The notes: generated by a model not told the origin, from the letters alone. A stretch of 64,000 nt of DNA from Prevotella fusca JCM 17724 (GCF_001262015.1 NZ_CP012074.1:888501-952500), one strand, 5' to 3'. Counted from the stretch's first letter, positions 23,312 through 32,917 are shown. Program-made: numbers and translations.

Positions 23312-25231
23312 TTACCGCATCCAACGTAATCGGAGACTGTTAAGTACCACACTGATACTGGAGAACGCCATCAGAGCACTTGCCCATGACGGAGTTATCT
23401 GCCAATCAATACCGAAAGCATAGAGTAGCCCTGCTGCCAAAGGTATGCAGACAATGTTATAGATAAATGCCCAGAAGAGGTTTTCCCAAATCATACGAAC
23501 GGTGTTGCGACTTAACCGTATTGCCTCTGGAATAGCTGAAAGGTCGTCTCCCATAAGCGTAACCTGTGCCACATCCATAGCTACATCTGTCCCCTTACCG
23601 ATAGCAATACTCACATCAGCCAATGCCAAAGCCTGGGTATCATTAATGCCATCACCAACCATGGCTACACGTCTTCCTTCCGCCTGTAACTGTCTGACAA
23701 GATTCTCCTTATCCTGTGGCAACATCCTACTATGGCAGTGTTTGATTCCTGCCTTATCGGCCCAATAGCGTGCTGCCTCATCCTTATCACCACTCATCAT
23801 ATAAACCTCTACCCCACTCTTCTGCAAGGTTTCCATCGCCTCCCGGGCATTGGGCTTCAATGTTTCACGCTCCTCAAACGGAAGATTATCAGCCTTTGTA
23901 AAATCAATACTCTTATTGGGAATTGTCAAGGTTCCAGTCTTATCCGTTACCAAAACATCCACCTTTCGCAGACTTTCCAAAGCTGCTGCATCCTTTATGA
24001 GAATCTGTTTCTGGGCAGCCTTGCCAATACCTACCATAAGAGCAGTTGGTGTTGCCAGTCCCATTGCACACGGACAGGCAATCACCAATACTGCAACTGC
24101 TGACATAATAGCCTGAGGTAAATAACCATTCCCACCTATCATCCACCATAAAAGGAAAGTAAGAAGGGCTATACAGGCGACAACGGGGACGAATACCAAT
24201 GCCGCCTTATCAACAAGCCGCTGTACTGGAGCTTTTGAGCCTTGCGCCTCCTGAACCATTCGGATGATATGTGCCAAGGCTGTATCTCCACCAACCTGCC
24301 GGGCACGCATACGGAACTTGCCCTGACTTGGTATCGTACCTGCCAATACCCTTGAACCTTTCTTCTTCTCCACCGGCGTCGGTTCTCCTGTAATCATACT
24401 CTCGTCAACGTACGCTGCATCTGCTGTCATGAAACTTTCTGCCGATATAACTTCACCATCAACGGGTACTTTCTCCCCTGGACGAACCTCCAAGACATCA
24501 CCCACTTCGATAGTTGAGAGCGGTACTTCCTCTATTTTCCCGTCATCAACCACGTGTGCAGTCTTGGGCGTCATCCCCATCATCTGGCGAATGGATGATG
24601 CCGTACCATCTTTGGCTTTCTCTTCCAGCAGGCGACCCGTCAAGACAAAAGTGATAATCATTACTGCAGCATCAAAGTAGGTATGCCATACTATCCCCCT
24701 ACTCGCCCAGGCAACATCTCCCCAAAACGTATTAAAGGAACTGAATAGGAAAGCGATGCCAGTAGACAATGCCACCAAAGTGTCCATATTAGCAGCACCA
24801 TGAAGCAACTGCTTCCATGAAGACACATAAAACTGGCGACCACAACAAAGCATATTCATCAATGCAATAAGTAAAGATACTTGATTGGCAATATCATGCG
24901 AACCAAGGTCTATCCATCGCATCGACACACACATCACGGCTATTGCAAACAGCCATGACAACAGGGTTTTACGCTTCAATAATGTGTATCCACGTTTTTC
25001 TATTTCCTCTACCGACGTTTCCTTATCAATCACCAGATCATAACCAATCCCATTGATTTCTGCTTTCATCTGTTCAAGTGAAACCGCATCAGGGTCATAA
25101 TCTATCAGAACTGAACGCCCAGGAAGCGACACTGATGCCGCTTTGACACCTTTAAGTTCATTCAATTTCTTTTCTACATTGGCTGAACATGCCGAACATG
25201 CCATGCCAATAATAGGAATAGTCTTCTTCAT
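23312..25231 (-). CDS. copA: Copper-translocating P1B-type ATPase
   Basis: 639 residues from the start chosen. An N-terminal heavy-metal-associated domain ([11 protein letters not shown]12 and C15) is followed by the P1B ATPase core: actuator [12 protein letters not shown], membrane metal site [16 protein letters not shown] (CPC), phosphorylation site DKTGTL, and hinge [22 protein letters not shown] single HMA domain and the CPC motif point to Cu(I) (or Ag) export. An in-frame upstream ATG (25274-25276) would add 15 residues ahead of the HMA strand and is not used. It lies 100 nt downstream of the chaperone gene, probably on one transcript. Confidence 0.93.
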   Translation of the reverse strand: MKKTIPIIGMACSACSANVEKKLNELKGVKAASVSLPGRSVLIDYDPDAVSLEQMKAEINGIGYDLVIDKETSVEEIEKRGYTLLKRKTLLSWLFAIAVMCVSMRWIDLGSHDIANQVSLLIALMNMLCCGRQFYVSSWKQLLHGAANMDTLVALSTGIAFLFSSFNTFWGDVAWASRGIVWHTYFDAAVMIITFVLTGRLLEEKAKDGTASSIRQMMGMTPKTAHVVDDGKIEEVPLSTIEVGDVLEVRPGEKVPVDGEVISAESFMTADAAYVDESMITGEPTPVEKKKGSRVLAGTIPSQGKFRMRARQVGGDTALAHIIRMVQEAQGSKAPVQRLVDKAALVFVPVVACIALLTFLLWWMIGGNGYLPQAIMSAVAVLVIACPCAMGLATPTALMVGIGKAAQKQILIKDAAALESLRKVDVLVTDKTGTLTIPNKSIDFTKADNLPFEERETLKPNAREAMETLQKSGVEVYMMSGDKDEAARYWADKAGIKHCHSRMLPQDKENLVRQLQAEGRRVAMVGDGINDTQALALADVSIAIGKGTDVAMDVAQVTLMGDDLSAIPEAIRLSRNTVRMIWENLFWAFIYNIVCIPLAAGLLYAFGIDWQITPSWASALMAFSSISVVLNSLRLRWMR

Positions 25232-25331
25232 AATGATACTATATTCAACTTTCTCCAGCAAAAGAAGGAAAATCAACCTACAACCAAAAGAGTATAGATA
25301 GATATTCTTGGGGCTAAATATAAATAAGCTA

Positions 25332-25544
25332 TTACAAACTCATCTCATAACGCCCACAGTTATCAACAGTATCCTTAAGATGAGAAGAGGTAACCTTACT
25401 CTCATCATACTCCACCGTTACATTGGCATCCTCAAGATTAACTTCAGCAGACTGAACTCCATCAACCGCTTTTAAAGCATTCTCCACATTAGCCTTACAA
25501 TGTACACACTTCATACCACTTACGGCAAAAACATTCTTCTTCAT
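25332..25544 (-). CDS. copZ: Copper chaperone, HMA domain protein
   Basis: 70 residues, a complete heavy-metal-associated domain with [15 protein letters not shown] (C13, C16) and the usual beta-alpha-beta pattern. It likely hands Cu(I) to the adjacent ATPase. A longer reading frame starting at 25616 is rejected because the -7 promoter element (25604-25611) lies inside that extension. Confidence 0.9.
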   Translation of the reverse strand: MKKNVFAVSGMKCVHCKANVENALKAVDGVQSAEVNLEDANVTVEYDESKVTSSHLKDTVDNCGRYEMSL

Positions 25545-25603
25545 AAGTCTTTTCCTTTCTATTAATATTATTCTTATTCTGAGATTATTCTCCTTTTTGT
25601 CTG

Positions 25604-25611
25604 CAAAGTTA
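25604..25611 (-). promoter_or_regulatory. -7 element of the copZ-copA operon
   Basis: Minus-strand TAACTTTG followed by GC matches TAnnTTTG. No good -33 is seen, which would suit an activator- or repressor-controlled promoter. The leader is about 55 nt. Confidence 0.5.
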
Positions 25612-25705
25612 CACATATATTATATAAGAAACCTTATGAAATCATGGATAAAGATTATAATTTCTCTTCTCATCTTTATAACTTACATATCCAAAGAATG
25701 CACTT

Positions 25706-25877
25706 TACTTAACCAAATCCACTCTATACTTAACCAAAAGTACACCATAATTTTAGTCAAGTAACCACACAAAAAGCACATTTTATGTTAATTATTTGTT
25801 AAATGCAGGAATTACTTAACCAAATCACGTAATTACATATACCTTTGTGGTCAAGTATACAGAGCTACTTAACCAAA
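25706..25877. promoter_or_regulatory. Six-site operator-like array upstream of the AlbA_2 regulator
   Basis: Four exact copies of TACTTAACCAAA on the plus strand (25706-25717, 25727-25738, 25813-25824, 25866-25877). Two copies with two mismatches lie on the minus strand (25752-25763 and 25846-25857). The third exact copy covers the expected -33 position and the inverted copy covers the predicted start of transcription from the -7 element TACCTTTG (25840-25847). It is probably an autoregulatory operator. Confidence 0.75.
25840..25847 (+). promoter_or_regulatory. -7 element of the AlbA_2 regulator gene
   Basis: TACCTTTG matches TAnnTTTG. The -33 position about 20 nt upstream falls inside an operator-like repeat (25813-25824). 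The leader is about 70 nt. Confidence 0.6.
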
Positions 25878-25923
25878 AAGAAGTCGCCAAACAAACTAAC
25901 AACAACTTACAAACAGTCAACCA

Positions 25924-27390
25924 ATGGAAGCTGAAGAATTAAAAACAATTATCTCATTAGGAGAAAACAGCCGCGTTGAATTCAAAGAACACTTCAGTAA
26001 AGACATAGCCATTGCTGATGAGATTGTGGCATTAGCCAACAGCAAGGGTGGCTATCTCATCTTTGGTGTAGAGGACAAAACCGGCAATATAAAGGGGCTC
26101 AGCTATGAAGAGATACAAAAGATTAGCAGCCAAGTAGGTAATACCGCTAACGAGAACATCCGCCCAACGCTTTATGTTGAGAGTGAAACCGTGGCAATTG
26201 ACGGCAAGAAGTTACTCGTTATTCATGTCAAGGAGGGCATAAGCAAGCCTTATAAAGACATCAGCGGCAACATTTTCGTGAAGCAAGGAGCAGATAAACG
26301 ACGAATAACAGAGAACAACGAACTGCTGGAACTTTTCTATGAGTCGGGGACCTATCACCCCGATGAAGAGGGAGTGAAGAATACAAGTATCATGGATCTT
26401 GACAAATGGTTAGTTGACAAGTTTCTCATGGAAGTATTCAACAAGAAGGCTTCCGACTTTAACATTCCCTTTGAAAAAATGATGCGTAACATGCAAATAA
26501 CCACAGCAGACGGCAGGTTGACCTTAGCCGGGCTTCTGTACTTTGGCAATATGCCGCAGATGTTCCGCCCAGAGATGGTCATCAAGGCTGTTTCATTCTA
26601 TGGCAACAGCATTGGAAGCACGAACTACAGAGATAGCAGGGATATTGACGGCACTATCCCGAGGCTCTTTTCCGAAGGTATGTCTTTCCTCAAAAGCAAC
26701 CTTCATGCGCTGCAGGATGGGCAGAACTTTAATTCTGTCGGGCATTTGGAAATATCTGAGATTGCATTGGAAGAGGTGTTGCAGAATGCACTTGTACACC
26801 GTGATTATCTGAAACCTGCGGCTATCCGACTGCTCATCTTTGACAATCGGGTGGAGATCATCTCACCAGGTAAGCTGCCGGGGGGTATGGATGTGGATGA
26901 TATTAAATTGGGCAATAGCTTTATCCGCAACCGACTGATGGCAAGTTTCTGTGCAAAGACAATGCTTTATCGTGGATTAGGTTCGGGTATCATCCGTGCG
27001 ATGAATGAATATCCGAAGATTGAGTTCATCAATGATGAATCAGGCAATCAGTTCAAGTGTGTGCTTTATCGCCCTATGACCTATGAAGATCCATACATGC
27101 TTGCAGAGCCGGTAGGAGAGTATTCCTATACTTCCAAGCGCTCTTCCTCTTTAGAACGGAATTGCCCTACTCTGCCCAAAGAGGAGATTGAACGTGCTGA
27201 GAAAATACTTAAACTGTGCCTGACTCCAAAGTCAATACTCAACATGATGGAGGCAACGGGATACAAAAGTCGGACGAGTTTCCGCCGAAGAATCCTCACA
27301 CATCTGCTGAATGCTCATCTGCTGGAGCCAACGGACAAGAATAGTCCGAACAGTCCAAGACAGACTTATATCACAACCTCACTTTATTGA
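25924..27390 (+). CDS. AlbA_2 (Schlafen-type) putative transcriptional regulator
   Basis: 488 residues. The N-terminal AlbA_2 nucleic-acid-binding domain (LGENSRVEFKEHF, EIVALANSKGGYLIFGVED, GNIFVKQGADKRRI) occupies about 1-140. A GHKL-like ATPase segment follows (EEVLQNALVHRDYLKPAAIRL, NRVEIISPGKLPGGM, about 275-320). The C-terminal ~70 residues form a winged-helix-like region (LTPKSILNMMEATGYKSRTSF). Such proteins are often annotated as RecG-related regulators; the ligand and targets are unknown. It is transcribed divergently from copZ-copA with its own operator-like array, so it probably binds those TACTTAACCAAA sites itself. Confidence 0.8.
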   Translation: MEAEELKTIISLGENSRVEFKEHFSKDIAIADEIVALANSKGGYLIFGVEDKTGNIKGLSYEEIQKISSQVGNTANENIRPTLYVESETVAIDGKKLLVIHVKEGISKPYKDISGNIFVKQGADKRRITENNELLELFYESGTYHPDEEGVKNTSIMDLDKWLVDKFLMEVFNKKASDFNIPFEKMMRNMQITTADGRLTLAGLLYFGNMPQMFRPEMVIKAVSFYGNSIGSTNYRDSRDIDGTIPRLFSEGMSFLKSNLHALQDGQNFNSVGHLEISEIALEEVLQNALVHRDYLKPAAIRLLIFDNRVEIISPGKLPGGMDVDDIKLGNSFIRNRLMASFCAKTMLYRGLGSGIIRAMNEYPKIEFINDESGNQFKCVLYRPMTYEDPYMLAEPVGEYSYTSKRSSSLERNCPTLPKEEIERAEKILKLCLTPKSILNMMEATGYKSRTSFRRRILTHLLNAHLLEPTDKNSPNSPRQTYITTSLY

Positions 27391-27407
27391 GGTTGTGATA
27401 TTCTTTT
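27368..27407 (+). terminator. Terminator containing the stop codon of the AlbA_2 gene
   Basis: ATATCACAACCTCA (27368-27381) and its exact complement (27388-27401) enclose a 6-nt loop, followed by TCTTTT. The TGA stop codon is the first triplet of the 3' arm, so the last codons are part of the terminator stem. Confidence 0.8.
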
Positions 27408-28005
27408 ATCTCATTTTAAATCTTGGCTGAAACAATGCAGACCTATAAGCCGATAATACCCTCCAGAAGGCATACCTCTTGTAACACTTCAAGAGGCTAT
27501 CACCCTCAAAAATGTATGAACATTGCATCAACACAGTCCCAATATGCGCAACCTATCATCCTGAAATATCTTTACATAACAAACTGCATTTCCTGCTCTA
27601 AAACAGAAGAAAAAGGAATTTGCACCAATGATTATAATCATCAGACAATCAGACTATTATAAAACCGCACAAGAAAAGGTGCTTAATAGAGCTTCAATTA
27701 AGCCTTAGTTAGACTTCAATTAAGCACCTTTTGAAACTCGATTTGGGCTTAATTGGAGTGCTATTCACCATCTTAAAGATATTGAAAGAAGAAATATTTT
27801 GACAAAACACAACCACTTAACAAACATAACAGCCACCTTGTCCCCCTTCTCTCATCTTCTACCTTTTCCTTCTTTTATAGTTTAAAACATAAAGACTATT
27901 GTTCTTCAACAAACCACAAGACGACTTATCACACATCACAATATTGGTTGTTTGATATTATACAAAGTAAGCACAACACCATGGAAGAACAGCTAAAACA
28001 ACTGC
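27391..28005. other. Intergenic, convergent, 615 bases
   Basis: Holds the terminator above and repeat family A copy 3 (27663-27765); the remainder is A/T-rich. A 79-residue plus-strand ORF (27423-27662) has no domain, signal or codon pattern to support it. Confidence 0.6.
27663..27765 (+). repeat. Dispersed repeat family A, copy 3
   Basis: Begins GCACAAGAAAAGGTGCTTAAT and continues with CTTCAATTAAGCC and CTTCAATTAAGCACC iterations, closest to copy 1. Confidence 0.7.
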
Positions 28006-28569
28006 TTAAAGTTTGTCCAATGACGTGCGTAGGCTGCTTTTCATTGCCTTGAACTGAGTAGGAGTCATACCTGTCATAGACTTGAACTGGCTGGAAAGAT
28101 AGGCTACGGAAGAATAATTCATGCGATGTGCTATCTGCGTGAGGGTCAGTTCGTCATAGCGGATAAGCTCTTTCACCCGTTCAATACGCAGTTCTATGTA
28201 ATACCGTTCAACAGTCTTGCCCTCAACTTCTGAGAAGAGTTTTGACAGCGCACTGTAGTCATGATGAAGTTCTGACGAAAGATAGTCGCTGAGGTTTGTT
28301 GTAACTTGGTTGTCGTGATAATGAACAAGTTTGATAAGTGAAGACTTTACGAGATCAATAGTTTGTTGACGCCGGTCATCAAGGAGTTCAAAACCAAGCT
28401 GTCCAAGGGCTGCACGAAGTGTTGAAAGCTGGCGTGGCGAGGGCTCTTCTTCAATAACGACCTCACCTAAATCTATCTTTGTCGGATGTAAACCCACATG
28501 CTGCAAGGTTTGACAGACAACCATCTTGCAGCGATCACAGACCATGTTCTTGATATAAATTGTACTCAT
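28006..28569 (-). CDS. AraC-type regulator with N-terminal HMA-like metal-binding domain
   Basis: 187 residues. The first ~65 residues read as a heavy-metal-associated-like domain (IYIKNMVCDRCKMVV, C11 and C14). The C-terminal ~100 form an AraC/XylS double HTH (SALSKLFSEVEGKTVERY, LTLTQIAHRMNYSSVAYLSSQFKSMTGMTPTQF). The metal motif fused to a DNA-binding domain suggests a metal-sensing activator. Its ATG overlaps the MATE stop as ATGA, so the two are translationally coupled. copA and copZ are nearby. Copper sensing is inference. Confidence 0.85.
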   Translation of the reverse strand: MSTIYIKNMVCDRCKMVVCQTLQHVGLHPTKIDLGEVVIEEEPSPRQLSTLRAALGQLGFELLDDRRQQTIDLVKSSLIKLVHYHDNQVTTNLSDYLSSELHHDYSALSKLFSEVEGKTVERYYIELRIERVKELIRYDELTLTQIAHRMNYSSVAYLSSQFKSMTGMTPTQFKAMKSSLRTSLDKL

Positions 28570-29930
28570 ACGGCTTCTTTCTTCATAGCTGCTTCACGGG
28601 TAAATTCACGAAATGTGTAAATAATGATAGGGACTGTGAGCATGAAAGAGAAAACGTCACTGACAGCCTGGCACATCTCCACTCCCAACAAATCAAAGTA
28701 AGACGGGAGGATAAAGATGAGCGGAATAAAGAACAGACCTTGTCGGGCTGCTGCAAGAATATTTGCCCGCCACGGCTTACGGCAGGTTTGTGCGAGCATA
28801 TTACTTGCCAGAACAAAAGCATTGAGTGGGAAAACACAGAGCTGCCAACGCAGTGCAACAACGCCGATGGCTATAACTTCGGGGTCATCACGGAAGATAC
28901 CTATGAGCGAGCTGCTGATCATCCACCCCACAACAGCAAGGATAATAAGAAAGGCTGTTCCAACGGCAACCGTAAACTTATAGGCCTCCTTCAATCTATC
29001 ATATAATCCGGCACCATAACAGAAACCGCAGACAGGCTGGAAGCCCTGCCCCAACCCAATGACAACGGCAAAGGAAAGCATGGCTATTCGCCCGACGATG
29101 CTCATCGCAGCAATAGCAGAATCGCCATAAACACCAGCTGCCAGATTCAATGACATAGTAGCTACACAAGCCAGCCCTTGCCGCATCAGCGATGGACTTC
29201 CACCATAAAAAATTTCCTTACAAATAAGCCATGAGGGGGCAAAATCACAGAAATGAATGGCAATATTCTCTTTCCGTCGACTCATCAGGAAGAGTATTAC
29301 AAACGATACCATCTGCCCCACAACTGTTGCCCATGCTGCTCCACTAACACCCATATCGCAAACAAAAATGAAAAACGGGTCGAGAAGAACATTCAACACA
29401 GCACCTGTCACGATTCCATACATGGCGAAGCTGGCATTACCTTGCAGACGCATCTGCCCGTTCAGTGTCAGCGAAGACGTCAGAAACGGTGTACCAAGGA
29501 GAATTATCTGCATATAGTCTTCCGTATAAGGGAGGATGGTAGGAGTACTGCCAAGCATCAGCGAAAGCGGTGTAAGGAACATTTCACCAAGAACAAGGAT
29601 AAGCAGACCTAAAAAGAATGAACTGAAAAAGCCTGTTGAAGCCATCTTTACAGCATTGTCACGCTGACGTGCTCCCAGCTCACGGGATATATAATTACCT
29701 GACCCATGCCCGAAGAAGAAACCCATTGCCTGCACAAAGAACATCAGCGAGAACACAATGCCCACCGCTGCTGTTGCCTGTGTGTCAATCTTACCGACAA
29801 AAAATGTATCTGCAATATTGTACAGTCCTGTTACAAGCATTGATATAATAGTCGGTATTGCCATTGTGATTATGACACGATGAATCGGCCCTTGTGTCAA
29901 AAAAGTATAGTTGTCTGTATGTCCATGCAT
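28566..29930 (-). CDS. MATE-family efflux transporter
   Basis: 454 residues from the chosen start (HGHTDNYTFLTQGPIHRV). Twelve membrane segments in two halves, with MATE features such as MAIPTIISMLVTGLYNIADTF and GSGNYISRELGAR. It is probably a Na+- or H+-coupled drug/organic cation exporter. An in-frame ATG at 29958-29960 coincides with the -7 promoter element, so the internal start at 29930 is used. The next gene on the transcript is the HMA-AraC regulator. Confidence 0.9.
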   Translation of the reverse strand: MHGHTDNYTFLTQGPIHRVIITMAIPTIISMLVTGLYNIADTFFVGKIDTQATAAVGIVFSLMFFVQAMGFFFGHGSGNYISRELGARQRDNAVKMASTGFFSSFFLGLLILVLGEMFLTPLSLMLGSTPTILPYTEDYMQIILLGTPFLTSSLTLNGQMRLQGNASFAMYGIVTGAVLNVLLDPFFIFVCDMGVSGAAWATVVGQMVSFVILFLMSRRKENIAIHFCDFAPSWLICKEIFYGGSPSLMRQGLACVATMSLNLAAGVYGDSAIAAMSIVGRIAMLSFAVVIGLGQGFQPVCGFCYGAGLYDRLKEAYKFTVAVGTAFLIILAVVGWMISSSLIGIFRDDPEVIAIGVVALRWQLCVFPLNAFVLASNMLAQTCRKPWRANILAAARQGLFFIPLIFILPSYFDLLGVEMCQAVSDVFSFMLTVPIIIYTFREFTREAAMKKEAV

Positions 29931-29957
29931 AATCTTATAATCCTTTATATACCAATG

Positions 29958-29965
29958 CAAAGGTA
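29958..29965 (-). promoter_or_regulatory. -7 element of the MATE/AraC operon
   Basis: Minus-strand TACCTTTG followed by C; matches TAnnTTTG. No clear -33 element, compatible with control by an activator such as the AraC-type protein it encodes. The leader is about 20 nt. Confidence 0.55.
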
Positions 29966-30192
29966 CTAAATAATTCAGAATTCAATTTCCAAATTCCATA
30001 ATTATGAATACTTCTAAATCAAATCTCTTAAATTAGAACTACAAACTCCCATAATTCAAAACAAAGGATACCTCTACGCCACAGTTCAAATTTCCACGTT
30101 ATAAAACGGTATTGTCTGGTGAACATTTCACGCAGCAGTTAGCCTTTAGCGTCTTACTATATAATATACAATGAAAAACATGAACTTTTCTT

Positions 30193-30452
30193 ACCGTTTT
30201 CAACCGATGTATTGTTGCCTATCACATATTATATTGTTGGTAAACACAAATGATGTTGAGGGCTGAACACGTTGCAATATGCTGCTGATATGAGATTAAC
30301 TTGTTGATATAAAAAGAGTTATACTATCAAAGCAAGCAAGCCATACTTGCCTAGGAGGCTTACTTCCCCAAAGACAACAGCATATTATCTGTTTAAAAGA
30401 GATTCCTCATTGGAGAGTTTGCTATTTAAGTTTTATCGGACGGCAATACTCT
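30193..30452 (+). repeat. Left arm of a ~250-bp imperfect inverted repeat (family B)
   Basis: Collinear with the reverse complement of 33888-34165. Shared blocks in order: TTTTCAAYCGATGTRTTGTTG, ATTGTTGGTAARCAC, TGCAATATGYTGCTG, AACTTGTTG, GGCTTACTTC, and GCTATTTAAGTTTTATCGGACGG written here as GCTATTTAAG plus TTTTATCGGACGG. It lies downstream of the WecB-like gene. Confidence 0.75.
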
Positions 30453-30591
30453 AAAAACAACTTCCATATTTTACATAAAAGAGCAAGGGCAGACACTTCA
30501 CTTATCCGTTTAAACCATCTTAATGGCGGACAAGGGAACTATCTACCCTTGCTTTGAGAAAGCGGAACGCACTCAATGTATATGCAATGTA

Positions 30592-31716
30592 CTAATTACA
30601 TTCGAGCAGTATCTGAACAATACGTTCTGCAGAACGACCATCCCAACGCTCGGGCACACCGCATTTCTTCCATGTCCCCGAAACCATTTCGGTAAGTGCA
30701 GAACGGAGGAGCTCGGCATCTTCACCTACAAGAACATTTGACCCGACCTTTACAGTCTCAATATGTTCAGTATAACTGTTGAGCGTAATACATGGAACTC
30801 CATTGAACGTGGCTTCCTCTGCAACATTTCCCGAGTCGGTTATGATACCTTTGGCATGTGCTGTAAGATATGCAAACTCAAGGTAGCTAAGAGGTTGGAC
30901 TATATGGAGGTTATGTAGTTTGATGTTCTTCTTCAAACTGAGCGCCATAATAACCTGTACCGCAGAATCACGCAGGGGAGCAATGACAGGCATATCACCT
31001 GCCGTCTCACTCAACACATGTAGCATTCTCTCAAGGTTCTCCTGATTAGCAAGTAATGCCTTACGGTTAAGTGTAAAGACAAGATAATTACCTTCCTTCA
31101 ATGCCAAGCCTTCAAGCTCATCGATGTCAGATAGTCTTACACCCTCAATGCGTTCACGGTCGTAACGGATGTTATCAATGAGGATATTGCCCACCATGTA
31201 GACCTTTGACAACTCTGCCCCCTCCTTGTTGGCAATGCTGTTATTGCTGAATCCAGCCGTAAAGAGAATATCCGAAAGACCATCTATAACCAACCGGTTG
31301 ATTTCCTTCGGCATCGTAATATCGAACGAACGGGTGCCTGCTGCAATATGAGCCAGCGTGACAGCCTGCTTCTTGGTGACAATAGCTGCAGCCATAGTTG
31401 AAGCAAGGTCGTCAACAACGATGACCACATCAGATGGATTCTCCTGCAGATACTTCTCAAACTTGGACATCACCTGTCCTGTAAGCTCATTCAAGTTCTC
31501 ACATTCGACACCAAGATAAACATCCGGGCGGTGGATAGAGAGGTTATCAAAGAGTTCTTCTTCGAGTGTCGGGTCGTCTGCACTACCTGCATAGACCAAT
31601 GAATAAGACAGTTTCCGAGGACTGTTCTCTTCAGAAAGTCTGTTGATTACCCTGATGATTGGTGCTACCTTTATAAAGTTAGGACGTGCACCACAAAAGA
31701 TACAAATATTTTTCAT
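30592..31716 (-). CDS. UDP-GlcNAc 2-epimerase (WecB)-family protein with degenerate active site
   Basis: 374 residues, full length for the non-hydrolysing UDP-GlcNAc 2-epimerase family (GT-B fold). Family features: CGARPNFIKVAPI, MPKEINRLVIDGLSD, GNILIDNI, TDSGNVAEEATFNGVPC, and TEHIETVKVGSNVLVG. The canonical catalytic positions differ. VEAG reads IAAG (Glu to Ala125), PEEINR reads PKEINR (Glu to Lys137), and the HRxEN loop reads NRKAL (His to Asn217). Asp103 is kept. So it may have lost epimerase activity or act on another substrate. Its neighbours (SPFH, NfeD) are not sugar genes. Confidence 0.8.
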   Translation of the reverse strand: MKNICIFCGARPNFIKVAPIIRVINRLSEENSPRKLSYSLVYAGSADDPTLEEELFDNLSIHRPDVYLGVECENLNELTGQVMSKFEKYLQENPSDVVIVVDDLASTMAAAIVTKKQAVTLAHIAAGTRSFDITMPKEINRLVIDGLSDILFTAGFSNNSIANKEGAELSKVYMVGNILIDNIRYDRERIEGVRLSDIDELEGLALKEGNYLVFTLNRKALLANQENLERMLHVLSETAGDMPVIAPLRDSAVQVIMALSLKKNIKLHNLHIVQPLSYLEFAYLTAHAKGIITDSGNVAEEATFNGVPCITLNSYTEHIETVKVGSNVLVGEDAELLRSALTEMVSGTWKKCGVPERWDGRSAERIVQILLECN

Positions 31717-31960
31717 TTCTTTAAAGACCCACTCCGTAAGTTTCTCGACAACGAGAGAGCCTTACGGAGCAGCAAACCACTTTATTGTTTGTATTTACAG
31801 TTCAAAACAGAAGTAACTCATAAAGCAAAAGTTTTGCTATAAGCCCGAACTACCAAAAGAGAAAATTTCCCAAGTAGTTCCAGAATCCTACGCTCCCAAT
31901 CCCTGACATAATTCCATCAGTTCCTTCCTGCTTAAAGGAAGAACAGGGGTAGAACTCTCA

Positions 31961-32917
31961 TTATTGCTTAAACATATCCTTAATACCACCGATAGAACCC
32001 ATGAGATTGCTTGCCTCAAACGGGAGGTAAACAGTCTTCTGGTTGTTATTCTGCGCAAGTTCTGAAAGCATCTGAATATACTTCTGTGCAATGAGATAGT
32101 TAGCCGGATTCGTACTCTGTCCGACTGCATCTGTAATCTTCTGAATGGCGATAGCCTCAGCTTCTGCCTTGCGGATACGAGCCTGTGCCTCTCCTTCCGC
32201 AATAAGAATCTGCTGCTGTTTCTTAGCTTCAGCGCGGTTGATGGCAGCTTCCTTCTCACCCTCTGACTGGAGAATAGCCGATTGTTTCTCACCTTCACTG
32301 GTAAGAATGGCAGCACGCTTGTTACGTTCAGCCTGCATCTGTTTCTCCATTGCCTGTGAAACACTTGCTGGAGGAGTAATATCCTGAAGCTCTACACGGT
32401 TCACCTTGATACCCCACTTGTTCGTTGCATCATCAAGCACTGCACGCAGCTTAGTATTAATCGTATCACGCGAAGTCAGTGTCTGGTCAAGTTCCATCTC
32501 ACCGATGATGTTACGAAGCGTCGTCTGTGTCAGCTTCTCAATTGCATTCGGAAGGTTATTGATTTCATAGACAGCCTTGAACGGATCAATAATCTGGAAA
32601 TAGAGCAGTGCGTTGATCTGCATCTGGATGTTATCTTTTGTAATAACATTCTGACGATCGAAGTCGTACACCTGTTCACGCAAGTCGATAGAGTTGGTAT
32701 ATGTGTAACGTCCTGCACGCATCGCAACAATATCCTTTGCATGATCAATGAAAGGAATAATGATGTTGATACCCGGCTGAAGAGTTGCATAATACTTACC
32801 AAGACGTTCGATGATTTTCGTCTCACTCTGTGAGATAATCACGATAGCCATCTTGGCAAAGACCAGTGCCAACACGACAACTGCAATCAGCACATAAGCT
32901 AAAATATCCATAAGCAT
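31961..32917 (-). CDS. SPFH/Band 7 (stomatin-like) membrane protein
   Basis: 318 residues. One N-terminal transmembrane helix (ILAYVLIAVVVLALVFAKMA) is followed by a Band 7 domain (ISQSETKIIERLGKYYATL, PGINIIIPFIDH, REQVYDFDRQNVITKDN). A long Glu/Ala/Lys-rich coiled coil follows (about 190-255, ERNKRAAILTSEGEKQS). It is similar to QmcA-type proteins forming oligomeric membrane scaffolds. NfeD-family genes are the usual partner and one lies directly upstream. A second ATG two codons in is possible. A 245-nt gap without a gene separates it from the WecB-like gene. Confidence 0.92.
   Translation of the reverse strand: MLMDILAYVLIAVVVLALVFAKMAIVIISQSETKIIERLGKYYATLQPGINIIIPFIDHAKDIVAMRAGRYTYTNSIDLREQVYDFDRQNVITKDNIQMQINALLYFQIIDPFKAVYEINNLPNAIEKLTQTTLRNIIGEMELDQTLTSRDTINTKLRAVLDDATNKWGIKVNRVELQDITPPASVSQAMEKQMQAERNKRAAILTSEGEKQSAILQSEGEKEAAINRAEAKKQQQILIAEGEAQARIRKAEAEAIAIQKITDAVGQSTNPANYLIAQKYIQMLSELAQNNNQKTVYLPFEASNLMGSIGGIKDMFKQ

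Larger units (their letters stand above)
29931..30591. other. Intergenic, 660 bases
   Basis: Contains the MATE promoter and the left arm of a long inverted repeat (30193-30452). No gene is visible; possible ORFs are short and featureless. Confidence 0.6.

Noticed and set aside
27423..27662. 79-residue plus-strand ORF after the AlbA_2 gene
   Set aside because: Follows directly behind a strong terminator, with random-looking composition.
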